Assembly: GCA_031180825.1 (NCBI GenBank)
Contig: JAPSLM010000004.1
Coordinates: forward strand, 1 to 64,000
Source: Paenibacillus sp.
Lineage (GTDB): Bacteria > Bacillota > Bacilli > Paenibacillales > NBRC-103111
Direction: 5' to 3'
DNA: 64,000 bases
Shown here: positions 49,501 through 55,867 of the stretch, piece after piece
How the letters are laid out: every line of letters starts with the position of its first letter
Position numbering within the stretch: the first letter of the stretch is position 1
The notes under the pieces: generated by a model
The model's input: only the letters and a program-made list of their open reading frames with translations
Told to the model about the DNA's origin: nothing
Databases searched by the model: none
Program-made: the position numbers and the translations under genes

Positions 49501-49553
49501 CGGAGCTGCAAGGGGTAGTCAACTGGATTGCGATCGGCGTGGCGAACGAGTAA
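43575..49553 (+). CDS. giant decapeptide-repeat protein with C-terminal WIAG-like tail domain
   Basis: 1992 residues. ATG at 43575 lies seven bases after GGGAGG. Residues 1-88 are basic then acidic (RRGSGTRRPTRSKR; DDDISVDQLVLKEAEEEQE). Residues 89-1778 are 169 unbroken ten-residue repeats, consensus [AS]-V-[TG]-x-x-[KHQ]-L-A-E-G with hydrophobics at positions 2 and 7. After an acidic linker come two more units (ESVGSGHLAAG, SVTPQHLSF) and a globular end finishing VNWIAIGVANE, like the WIAG-tail domains seen in Paenibacillus repeat proteins. No signal peptide or anchor is seen. I infer a fibrous rod, perhaps on the spore surface, given the sigma-K-like promoter and the CotSA-like neighbour. 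Confidence 0.9.
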   Translation: MKRDNRRGSGTRRPTRSKRMDSYINELKWLDDKPRILRPQADFDDDISVDQLVLKEAEEEQEVFESHPAPAAPRAVEEPVRPQFTQGTAVYTDDLAEEAVTTEKIARYAVDGTRIKRNSVGRDNLTDYAVDSTKLADRSVTAQKLAYQSVTAEHLAKASVSTEKIQDRAISGEKLQDNSITSEKLADKTIDGMKIAEKSIYTKHFADEAITGELIQQQSITSDKIRSGAIQSIHLANGAINASKLMEGAVTTEKLRDFSVTSAKLADGEIGAEKLAPQAVTEEKLAPWSVASEHLKLNSVLHDHLTAGLIRGVNITPKQIDASHLTEDAVQTVHLKDGAVTSGKLSKEAVQGHHVLERAIESRHVQNGAVEGRHLSAHAVTTDKLAFYSVGTPQLADSSVTSEKLGEQAVTSRKLAKKSVFGEHLAEDAVSSPHLADKAVQAAHIASLAVGTDHLQEGAIATEKLQDRAVTSDKLAGAAVQAQHLQEGAVQTTHLAKHSVTTSKLSGESVSTDKLTNLAVTTAKLASASVTAEKLGKESVQAEHVAFGAIQNAHLGKASVKTHQLATGAVTRNKLEDGAVTSEKLAESAVTALHLTEGSVRGPHLVEGAVDGSRLAAGAVTGKHLIPGVVTAQHLTDGAVRGQHLAEGSVNGSHLAEGSVTAAHLTPGAVGAENLRSGAVGEAQLQAQAVTADKLASRSVTAQHLAEGTVRGPHLAEGAVDGSRLAPGSVTAAHLMPNAVGVNHLMAEAVGEAQLQAGAVTSEKLAEGTVLKRHLAEGSVRGPHLADGAVSGNHLAAAVVTSEKLAEGAVTALHLADRAVRGRHLAEGAVDGSRLAEESVTALHLRAGAVGGEQLAAEAVGEGHLRSQAVTSGKLALRSVTGLHLRPGAVGAEQLAAEAVGETQLQPESVTAEKLAEGAVTTRHLAEEAVDGSRLAERSVTMVHLTPCAVGAEQLAAEAVGEAQLQAEAVTSGKLAEGAVTTRHLAEEAVDGSRLAEDAVTARHLAPGAVVEAHLAAEAVGEAQLQAEAVTAEKLAEGAVAARHLSEGAVEAKSLAEGAVTTQHLAEGAVDGSRLAEGAVTTAHLTPGAVSADKLAAEAVGTAQLQAQAVTSEKLAEGTVMALHLAEGAVHGRHLADRTVTTRNLAEGAVDGGRLAEGAVTASHIKPGAVGEEQLAAEAVGRVQLQAQAVTSEKVAEGAITTLHLAEESVRSRHLAGGSVLALHLAEKAVRGQHLAEGAVGPEQLAAEAVGEAQLRAQAVTSEKLAEGAVTARHLAEVSVYGRHLAEGAVGPEQLAAEAVGEAQLQAQAVTPEKLAEGAVQTRHLAEESVRSRHLAEGAVGAEQLAAEAVGEAQLQTQAVTSEKLADGAVTARHLAEGSVHSRHLAVGAVGEEQLAAESVGEAQLQAEAVTSEKLADGAVAARHLAEGSVHSRHLAEGAVGEEQLAAESVGEAQLQAEAVTSEKLAKGAVTAQHLAEGSIHGRHLAEGTVSAEQLAAEAVCKAHLQAETVTAEKLAEGAVTAQHLAEGSVYGRHLAEGAVGSGQLAAETVGEAHLQAEAVTAEKLAEGAVTAQHLAEGSVYGRHLAEGAVGSGQLAAEAVGEAQLQAQAVTAEKLAEGAVQAPHLADGAIHGRHLSEGAVGAEQLAAEAVGEAQLQAEAVTAEKLAEGAVTTRHLAEESVRSRHLTGGAVLALHLAEGAVRSRHLAEGAVGAEQLAAKAVGEAQLQERAVTSEKLAQRSVTGDHLCVESVDGLHIKQETISGYHLVPGTVSFIHLDPSLQALLNRKPVVEAQDDDACLAEDPDRFDPNDATEDDGFPSDFKIPNAEMAAFVPNSEEGLVTERELELAEVRISALGLATEAAPAQEAVADNAYGGELLPESVGSGHLAAGSVTPQHLSFQPVQTVGVRTTVQQFGISPFLLNLEEEVAEVVLIFDRPFADNNYVLVASTDQTNTYAVIQQKEPGGAILEIVRSKFSTELQGVVNWIAIGVANE
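43839..48908 (+). repeat. 169 tandem 30-bp (10-residue) coding repeats
   Basis: 5070 bases, exactly 169 units of 30 bases, from AVYTDDLAEE to TVSFIHLDPS, with no insertion or deletion of phase. Early units are diverged, later ones more alike. From about 46 kb on a five-unit, 150-bp pattern dominates: xV-G-x-EQLAAE, AVGEAQLQAx, AVTxEKLAEG, AVxxRHLAEx, SVxxRHLAEG. Some neighbouring 150-bp blocks are almost identical (for example 47731-47880 and 47881-48030; 48121-48270 and 48271-48420). Confidence 0.95.
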
Positions 49554-49612
49554 CTCGTTCGCTGCTTCCATTACTTTGAGACAGGGAGCTTTCCGCCAGG
49601 AAGTCTGTACGG

Positions 49613-49660
49613 CCCCGTGGAGCAGCGGCTTTGAAGCCGAAGCTTTACGGGGAAATTTTC
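49613..49660 (+). terminator. Rho-independent terminator of the repeat-protein gene
   Basis: CCCCGT (49613-49618) pairs with ACGGGG (49647-49652), enclosing an inner GCGGCTT/AAGCCG stem, followed by AAATTTTC. Strong hairpin, weaker T run. Confidence 0.65.
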
Positions 49661-49762
49661 ATGTTCCGATACCCCGCCGGCGAAACTGCTTTGCGGCCCT
49701 TGCGTATAAAAGTGAAATGCACGGACAACTATGGCTGATAAAGAAGAAAGGCGGGCCGGAAC

Positions 49763-49996
49763 ATGGACGATTTCGCTTTATATACGATGCTTTCCTTGAT
49801 CGTGCCGATCATCGTGTTATTTACGGTCATTATCTACAAGATGATTGCCGGCAAGGCGATCCCGAACAGCGATTACACTCCATTCGATCAGATTACGGGA
49901 AATACGCCGATCGAATTTCACGAAGAAAAGCAGGAGAAGGAAGAAAAAGACGAGCAGGGCGACGATAAGGACAAAAATATACGAAAAGCTCCCTAA
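49763..49996 (+). CDS. small membrane protein, DUF3951-like
   Basis: 77 residues. One N-terminal membrane helix (YTMLSLIVPIIVLFTVIIYK), then SDYTPFDQITGNTPIEFHEE, which matches the conserved part of the small DUF3951 proteins of Bacillales, and a highly charged tail (EKQEKEEKDEQGDDKDKN). Function of the family is unknown to me. ATG at 49763 is preceded by AAAGGCGGG with a long gap. It is between the repeat-protein gene and a DeoR regulator, with its own terminator. Confidence 0.75.
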   Translation: MDDFALYTMLSLIVPIIVLFTVIIYKMIAGKAIPNSDYTPFDQITGNTPIEFHEEKQEKEEKDEQGDDKDKNIRKAP

Positions 49997-50031
49997 GTAA
50001 AAGCTCTCGGGAAAAATCAACGCTAAGCGGC

Positions 50032-50066
50032 GGACGAAGGAATCGCGATCCTTCCCCGTCGTTTTC
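50032..50066 (+). terminator. Rho-independent terminator
   Basis: GACGAAGG and CCTT...CGTC form a bulged stem around AATCGCGAT, followed by TTTT. It ends the DUF3951-like gene. Confidence 0.6.
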
Positions 50067-50211
50067 TATTGGGTTCGACCATAGGCCAGGTATCCGCACA
50101 AACAGTTGTAATCTGCGGAATTTGGTTTATAATCAAGAATATCGCTTAAATTGCCTTAATATAACTTATATTTACTTCGTTTTAAGCTCGGTATTCGGAA
50201 GGAGTATACGC

Positions 50212-50988
50212 ATGTTTCAAGAAGAAAGATTGATTGCGATATTGCAGAAGCTCAACGAAAAACAACGCATCACCGTTACGGAAATTTGCGAGTGGCTGCA
50301 AATCTCGTGGGATACGGCCCGGCGCGATCTGATCAAGCTGGAGGAGCAGGGGAGCATCCTCCGTACCCGGGGAGGCGCTATGCTGCCGTCGATCTCCAAG
50401 GAGGTGCCGAACTACGATCAGCGCCTGCAGTTGGATACCCCGTCGAAGCAGGCGATCGGCAGGCTGGCGGCGACGCTGATTCACGACGGCGATTATTTGT
50501 ATACCGATTCCTCCACTACGGTGCGGTGTGCCGTGGAGGCGATGCGCACCCGGCGCAATGTGGTCGTCACCAACTCGATCGATCTGGCGGGCATGCTGAC
50601 GCAGAAGGAAGATATCCGCATCCATCTTCTCGGCGGCCTGCTCGATAACGAGCAGCGGCTGGTTTACGGGGCGCGAACGCTGGAAATGCTGTCCGAATAT
50701 CAGGTGGACAAAGCGCTGCTGGGCACGTGCGGCATAGCGCCGCACGGTCTGACGACCCTGTTCGAGGAGGAAAGCTATTTGATCCGCCAAGTCATGCGCA
50801 AGTCGGATCAAGTGATCGTGCTGGCCGATCATACGAAATTCGGCAAGAAGCTGTTTCACCGCGTTGCCGGGCTGGAGGGGATCGATATGATCGTCACGGA
50901 CCGGGAGCCGAGCGAAGAAATAAAGGAAGAGCTTCATAAGCATCAAGTGGAGCTGTTGATCGCCGGTGAAGGAGAGCATCATGATTAA
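50212..50988 (+). CDS. DeoR/GlpR family transcriptional regulator
   Basis: 258 residues. ATG at 50212 follows GGAAGGAG; the longer frame from 50122 is not used. N-terminal DeoR helix-turn-helix: QEERLIAILQKLNEKQRITVTEICEWLQISWDTARRDLIKLEEQGSILRTRGGAM. The C-terminal effector domain (DGDYLYTDSSTTVRCAVEAM; VVTNSIDLAGML; ADHTKFGK) is of the sugar-phosphate-binding type. It overlaps the MFS gene by eight bases and probably controls it. No sugar enzyme lies beside it, so the effector is unknown. Confidence 0.92.
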   Translation: MFQEERLIAILQKLNEKQRITVTEICEWLQISWDTARRDLIKLEEQGSILRTRGGAMLPSISKEVPNYDQRLQLDTPSKQAIGRLAATLIHDGDYLYTDSSTTVRCAVEAMRTRRNVVVTNSIDLAGMLTQKEDIRIHLLGGLLDNEQRLVYGARTLEMLSEYQVDKALLGTCGIAPHGLTTLFEEESYLIRQVMRKSDQVIVLADHTKFGKKLFHRVAGLEGIDMIVTDREPSEEIKEELHKHQVELLIAGEGEHHD

Positions 50989-52183
50989 CCGGTTGATTTG
51001 GATAGGATGTTTGTGCTATGTCATTACCGGCGTAAGCACGGTCATCGTCGGTGCGGTGCTGCCCGAGCTGCTTGCGCACTATTCCCAAAGCTACGGCAGC
51101 GGCGGGCTGCTTATTTTCGTACAGTTTGTCGGTTTGCTCAGCGGGGTGCTCTCGATGCCGGCGATTTCCCGCAAGCTCGGACGCAAATCTGCGGTCATGC
51201 TCGGCTTGGGGCTGGTCGGGATGGAGCTGTTCGCCGGCTTGCTTCCTCCCTGGCCGGCGGTCGTATTGCTGGCGGGGCTGGCCGGATTCGGCACCGGCCT
51301 GGTCGAATCGTGCATCGGCACGATCATTTTGCTGGCCGTGAAGCAGAAGCAGGCGGCGGCCATGAGCAAGCTTGAGGTGACGTTCGGTGTCGGCGCGCTT
51401 GCCATGCCTTCAATCGCCAGCTTTTTGATCGCCAAAGGGCTGTGGACGTATTCGTTTTTTCTGCTGGGCATCGGCGCGCTCGTGACGGCGCTCATCTGGA
51501 ACCGGCTGTCCTTCGGGGAAATGGACGGCATGCTGACCCGCAAAGAAGCGGAGTCCCGAGAGGGGCAGCCGCAGCGACCGGCGTATGCGAAATCGGGCAT
51601 TCCGTTTCTGGTGCTCTGCGCCGTTTTCTTTTTTCTGTACGGCGGCAGCGAAGTGTCGGTCGTCCATTTCTTCCCTTCGATTTTTATGGAGCGATGGGGG
51701 ATCGATAGCTCGCTTGCAACGCTAACCGTCACCGTCTACTGGACAGCGATGGTCATCGGACGAATCTTGACCGGCATTCTCGGCGACCGGTGGATGTATT
51801 TCCGTTTTTTGTGGGCGGCAACTTTGCTGAGTTTAGCGTCGCTGCTCGTCCTGCCGTTCAGCCATTATGCATGGGGAGGCTTCGTGCTCAGCTTCCTGCT
51901 CGGGTTGGGCATGTCCGGGATGTTTGCGGTGGCGCTCATTTACGCCAATCAGTCGCTGCCGGGCATGACCGAGAGGACGACCAGTATTTTGCTCGCGGCT
52001 AACGGGCTCGGCGGTTCGCTGCTGCCGCTGGGCGTCGGACGGGTAATGGATGCATTTCCGATTCAATCGGCTATGTGGCTCTACTCGGCCGTGATGCTCG
52101 CCATGCTGGTCGCGCTTACGATTTCGAGAAGACGCCCTCAGTCGGGAAACGCCCCCCTGCATGCCGGCCGCAGCATGGAATAG
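50981..52183 (+). CDS. MFS transporter
   Basis: 400 residues, 12 membrane segments. ATG at 50981 follows GAAGGAG inside the end of the DeoR gene. Features of the family: LSGVLSMPAISRKLGRKSAVMLGLGLVG around the loop 2-3 region, GLAGFGTGLVESCIGTI, and in the second half GRILTGILGDRWMYFRF. The pairing with a DeoR-type regulator suggests a sugar or sugar-like substrate, which is inference; a drug substrate cannot be excluded. Confidence 0.88.
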   Translation: MINRLIWIGCLCYVITGVSTVIVGAVLPELLAHYSQSYGSGGLLIFVQFVGLLSGVLSMPAISRKLGRKSAVMLGLGLVGMELFAGLLPPWPAVVLLAGLAGFGTGLVESCIGTIILLAVKQKQAAAMSKLEVTFGVGALAMPSIASFLIAKGLWTYSFFLLGIGALVTALIWNRLSFGEMDGMLTRKEAESREGQPQRPAYAKSGIPFLVLCAVFFFLYGGSEVSVVHFFPSIFMERWGIDSSLATLTVTVYWTAMVIGRILTGILGDRWMYFRFLWAATLLSLASLLVLPFSHYAWGGFVLSFLLGLGMSGMFAVALIYANQSLPGMTERTTSILLAANGLGGSLLPLGVGRVMDAFPIQSAMWLYSAVMLAMLVALTISRRRPQSGNAPLHAGRSME

Positions 52184-52270
52184 ACCATGCAGGCACGCAT
52201 GAATGAACGCGCGTAAACTTTGCGCTTGGGGCGCAAAAGGACAGCCCGGACGGAGCTTATAATTATAACA

Positions 52271-52318
52271 AAAGGCATGCGCCGCTTCTTCTGAATGGGA
52301 GAGCGGGCATGCCTTTTT
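52271..52318 (+). terminator. Rho-independent terminator of the DeoR-MFS transcript
   Basis: AAAGGCATGC pairs with GGCATGCCTTTTT across a loop that can itself pair partly; five T residues follow. Confidence 0.8.
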
Positions 52319-52340
52319 CGGCTGCATTGCTTTTTTAAAG

Positions 52341-52369
52341 TTGACAATTCAGGATTACACATGTAGTCT
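52341..52369 (+). promoter_or_regulatory. promoter of the blaI/blaR1-like pair
   Basis: TTGACA (52341-52346), 17-base spacer, TAGTCT (52364-52369). The operator TACACATGTA overlaps the spacer and -10, so repressor binding would block polymerase. Confidence 0.65.
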
Positions 52370-52392
52370 AATAAAAGATTACATCAGTAATC
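52353..52392 (+). promoter_or_regulatory. two BlaI/MecI-type operators
   Basis: GATTACACATGTAGTC (52353-52368) holds TACA-N2-TGTA, and GATTACATCAGTAATC (52377-52392) is a GATTAC/GTAATC palindrome with TACA. Two sites 24 bases apart match the double-operator layout of BlaI-type repressors. They lie between the promoter and the blaI start. Confidence 0.75.
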
Positions 52393-52422
52393 CAAATGAA
52401 AGGAAAGGAGAACACAAGATTC

Positions 52423-52830
52423 ATGAAAGAGCTGCCTAAAATATCCGAGGCCGAGTGGGAAGTGATGAAAATCCTCTGGTCCCGGTCTCCGCAAACGGCC
52501 AATGAAGTGATCGAGGCCCTCGAAGGGCAAATGGACTGGAAGCCGAAAACGGTCCGGACGCTGATCAGCCGGCTGCTGCAAAAAAATGCGATCGCCTTTC
52601 AAGAGACGGGCAGAACCTACTTGTATTATCCTCTGGTCTCGCAGGACGATTACGTGCAGACCGAGACGCAGTCCTTTGTCAAGCGGCTGTACGGCGGGGC
52701 GGTCAAACCGCTGCTGGTCCATTTCTTGCGGGAGCAAAAGCTGTCTTCGGATGAAATTAGCGAACTGAAACGGATTCTCGACGAGAAGACGGAAGAGGGC
52801 CCGGATCGCGACGGAAGAAAGGACAGATGA
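52423..52830 (+). CDS. BlaI/MecI family repressor
   Basis: 135 residues. ATG at 52423 follows AAAGGAAAGGAG; an ATG 27 bases upstream has no ribosome binding site. Winged helix: PKISEAEWEVMKILWSRSPQTANEVIEALEGQMDWKPKTVRTLISRLLQKNAI. The C-terminal dimer helices are normal, and the site usually cleaved on signal (the Asn-Phe bond of BlaI) is not evident as such. It overlaps the sensor gene by four bases and binds, presumably, the double operator upstream. Confidence 0.93.
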   Translation: MKELPKISEAEWEVMKILWSRSPQTANEVIEALEGQMDWKPKTVRTLISRLLQKNAIAFQETGRTYLYYPLVSQDDYVQTETQSFVKRLYGGAVKPLLVHFLREQKLSSDEISELKRILDEKTEEGPDRDGRKDR

Positions 52831-54911
52831 CATTGGGCGGTCGAAGCCTTTCCCTACTGAGCTTTTTTGACTGGGTATTGGAGACCTCGCTGATGGCCGG
52901 CGTACTGGCGGGACTCGTCTTGCTAGTTAAAGTCATCGCCAGGAACAAGCTGTCCCCCCGATGGCACTATATGCTGTGGCTTGTCATTATGGCCAGATTG
53001 CTTCTGCCGTGGGCGCCCGAAAGCTCATTCAGCGTGTACAACCTGCTTCCCTACGGTCAAGAAGCTCTGTGGACTTCCGATGCGCCTTCGCCGCGTCCGT
53101 CGGAAGCATCACCTGTTCACCAAGAAATACCGAACAACGCGCCAACGAAGACCGCATCCGTGGAACCCGAGCAGGAACCGCCCGTTCAGACGGCCGAACC
53201 GGCGGAAAAGCAGCCTTCGGCAAGATTTTCGCTCTACAAGCTCGCGTTTGTCGTATGGCTGCTGGGCGCGGTTTGTCTCGGGATCTTGACCGTCGCCGCG
53301 AACCGGCGCGTTTATAACCGGCTCGCAAAGCAGCCCGTCATTGCGGACCCCCGAATTGTCGATCTGTTCGAACAATGCCGGAAGACGATGGCGATCCGGC
53401 AATCGATCCCGTTAATCACGGCGGGACCGATTTCCAGTCCGGCTGTGCTCGGGTTCATACGTCCGCGCATCGTGCTGTCGGATTCGCTCATAAACATGCT
53501 GGACGACCGGCAGCTGCGGTTTATTTTTTATCACGAGCTGGCCCATGTGAAACGCAAGGACGTCGCCGTGAACTGGCTGATGAACGGCTTGCTGATCCTG
53601 CACTGGTTCAATCCGGTTCTGTGGTATGCCTATTACCGGATGCGAGAAGATCAGGAAATGGCGGCCGATGCGCTTGCGCTGTCCTACATCGGAGCGGAGC
53701 AAAAAGAAGGCTATGGCCATGCGATCATTCGCCTGTTGGAACATTATTCAACCTTATATCCGACCCCGGGCATGGCCAATTTATCGGGAGGCAAACAACA
53801 AATAAAAAGGAGAATCATCATGATCAAAAATTATCATAAAAAATCTTACCGCTGGTCGGCGCTTGGGCTGGCTTCCGTCATTGCCCTTTCTTCCGTGACG
53901 CTGGTCAATGCCAAAGCTTCGCCAGAGTCCGCATCCGGCAATCTGTCGGCGCCCCCTGTGATCGCGACGGAATCGTCCGGCAGTTCGGAAGCGAAGAAGA
54001 AGCTGACGATTCACGATATCCCGTTGGACAAGAACGTCCTTGAAGCGGCCCAGGAAGAGCTGCGCCGCTTTCTGGGAGATTCGCAAGCGGAGCTTTACGA
54101 AGTGGCGGACCCTGATATTACTGCGGAATGGATCTTACTCAATAAAAACGGAAAAGGACAAGTCGCTATTGACCGGAATACGAAGCAAATTGTGAACGCT
54201 CTTGTCCGATATACATGGGACGAAACGGATGCGGCCGTGAAAAATACTGCTGCGGAAGCTTTTCGTCAAGTGGATGCAAACAAAACGTTTGCCGCCGAGA
54301 CCGTAGAGAGAGAAAAACGGTTTGAGGACGGTAAATCGACGCATGAATGGAGGCTTCAGAGCAAGGACATGATCGTAACCCTGGATGCGGACACGCTGAG
54401 CGAAAGAGGCATAGCGATCAGCTATCCTTTTGCACAGGGGAACGAGAAAGCGAAAAACGCTGCGTTGAAAGCAATCCAAACGATAAATGTCGGAAAGCCG
54501 GTAACCTTTAAACAGGCGGTCCATAACTATTCCGAGGGGCAACACGATCTGTGGAAGTTCTTTGACGATGGCGGCAACTATGTCGTAGTGATTGGCTCCA
54601 ACACAGGCACAATCAAGTCGATCTCGGCCTACGGCAAAGTAGACGACAATGAAGCGAATTTGCCCCACCTCCTGGATAAGGATAGAAAGCCGATCTATAC
54701 GAAAGAAGAAGCTATCGCCGCGGCCAAACCGATGGTGAACAAGCTGTTCGGCATCGATCTGGCGGGTTATTCGGTTGAATTCGCCACGGAAAATCCTTAC
54801 GTTCATATCTTTACGAAGGCCGGACAGCCAACAGTCCACGCCACTGTTGATAGAACGGGAGAGTTCTGGAACTACTGGGTTGATCCTGAGGACGGGACGA
54901 TGAACGATTAA
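52827..54911 (+). CDS. BlaR1/MecR1-like membrane metalloprotease with a non-penicillin-binding C-terminal domain
   Basis: 694 residues. Four membrane helices (around 10-33, 41-59, 135-157, 342-363) and an M56 protease domain between helix 3 and 4 with HELAH at about 236-240 and the third zinc ligand near EDQEMAADA. It should cleave or inactivate BlaI. The outside domain, from about 365, is not the serine beta-lactamase-like sensor of BlaR1: I find no SxxK-type motif, and instead see PepSY/YcdB-like stretches (PIYTKEEAIAAAKPMVNKLFG). The inducer is thus likely something other than a beta-lactam; that is inference. Confidence 0.88.
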   Translation: MTLGGRSLSLLSFFDWVLETSLMAGVLAGLVLLVKVIARNKLSPRWHYMLWLVIMARLLLPWAPESSFSVYNLLPYGQEALWTSDAPSPRPSEASPVHQEIPNNAPTKTASVEPEQEPPVQTAEPAEKQPSARFSLYKLAFVVWLLGAVCLGILTVAANRRVYNRLAKQPVIADPRIVDLFEQCRKTMAIRQSIPLITAGPISSPAVLGFIRPRIVLSDSLINMLDDRQLRFIFYHELAHVKRKDVAVNWLMNGLLILHWFNPVLWYAYYRMREDQEMAADALALSYIGAEQKEGYGHAIIRLLEHYSTLYPTPGMANLSGGKQQIKRRIIMIKNYHKKSYRWSALGLASVIALSSVTLVNAKASPESASGNLSAPPVIATESSGSSEAKKKLTIHDIPLDKNVLEAAQEELRRFLGDSQAELYEVADPDITAEWILLNKNGKGQVAIDRNTKQIVNALVRYTWDETDAAVKNTAAEAFRQVDANKTFAAETVEREKRFEDGKSTHEWRLQSKDMIVTLDADTLSERGIAISYPFAQGNEKAKNAALKAIQTINVGKPVTFKQAVHNYSEGQHDLWKFFDDGGNYVVVIGSNTGTIKSISAYGKVDDNEANLPHLLDKDRKPIYTKEEAIAAAKPMVNKLFGIDLAGYSVEFATENPYVHIFTKAGQPTVHATVDRTGEFWNYWVDPEDGTMND

Positions 54912-54967
54912 GCTTCGGATCTATCGCAGGATTCGAGTGAAAGACAACGAAGAGAAGGATGCATTCT

Positions 54968-55765
54968 ATGAAAACGATGAAGCAACGATTCCAATCGATT
55001 CTGGCTTTAAGCATGCTGTCCGTTATGTTGATGACATGGATGCTCGCCTTCAGCGCCCCGGCGTCGGCTTCCGTACAGCCAACCGGAGAACTTACTTTCG
55101 CGGCGTTGTCGGCCAAATACGAAAAGGACGCGCTGCTCGTCAAAGGGGTATTCGTCAACATGAGCGACGTAAAAATCAGCAAGGTAGAAAAGTTCAAACT
55201 TACCGTAAAGGACGCCGCAAGAAACGAATTGGCGACGGGGGAATGGGTTAACGATGCGTTTCTGACAGGTTTGAGCCTGGAGCCGGGCCAAAGCCAAAAG
55301 TGGGATGTTACGCTTCCCGGTGCGGTCCAAGGGGCGGACTTGAAATCGCTCGACGTTACGTATCAAATGACTTGCGCGACGGAGAAATGGGACGGACGCG
55401 GCGAGGGAGTACATATTTTCATCGACAACCGGAAGCTGAACCCGGAGGTGGCTCCTTTTATCAAGGATGGAAGCATGCTTGTGCCGCTTCGTTCCACGCT
55501 GGAAGCGCTCGGAGCGAAAGTGGAATGGAACCCCGAAACCCAGACGGTGAAGGCGACGAAAGGCAGCGATGTCATGACCTTTAAGATCGGTCAGAAGTCC
55601 TCGACGATCAACGGAAAAGCGATCCAATTCGGCGTTCCCGCGCAAATCGTGGACGGCTCCAGCTTCATTCCGCTCCGCGACGCGTCGGAAGCTCTGAACT
55701 GCGCTCTTTTTGTCCGCATGCACAGCGACACATCGATGACGATTGTAATCGTGGACAAACAATAG
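54968..55765 (+). CDS. secreted protein with SLAP-like and copper-amine-oxidase-like (stalk) domains
   Basis: 265 residues. ATG at 54968 lies nine bases after AGAAGG. Signal peptide with AFSAPASA cleavage region. Residues 35-125 form a beta domain similar to SLAP domains (VNMSDVKISKVEKFKLTVKD; LEPGQSQKWDVTLPG). From about 150 it is the copper amine oxidase N-terminal-like domain: VPLRSTLEALGAKVEWNPETQTVKATKGSDVMTFKIG and GSSFIPLRDASEAL. These domains are common on Paenibacillus surface proteins and usually do not bind copper. It is 56 bases after the BlaR1-like gene, perhaps part of the same regulon. Confidence 0.85.
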   Translation: MKTMKQRFQSILALSMLSVMLMTWMLAFSAPASASVQPTGELTFAALSAKYEKDALLVKGVFVNMSDVKISKVEKFKLTVKDAARNELATGEWVNDAFLTGLSLEPGQSQKWDVTLPGAVQGADLKSLDVTYQMTCATEKWDGRGEGVHIFIDNRKLNPEVAPFIKDGSMLVPLRSTLEALGAKVEWNPETQTVKATKGSDVMTFKIGQKSSTINGKAIQFGVPAQIVDGSSFIPLRDASEALNCALFVRMHSDTSMTIVIVDKQ

Positions 55766-55786
55766 ACGGCATATGGATGCAAAGCA

Positions 55787-55825
55787 AAGAAGACGGCGCC
55801 CGCTCAAGGCAGGGGCCGTCTTCTT
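55787..55825. terminator. hairpin terminator between convergent genes
   Basis: AAGAAGACGGC pairs with GCCGTCTTCTT with an inner CCC/GGG. The T content sits within the stem, so termination strength is uncertain, but it is between two convergent genes. Confidence 0.65.
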
Positions 55826-55867
55826 GCGTCCGCAATCGCGTGAGGCGATTACGGAGGTTAAGCCTTG

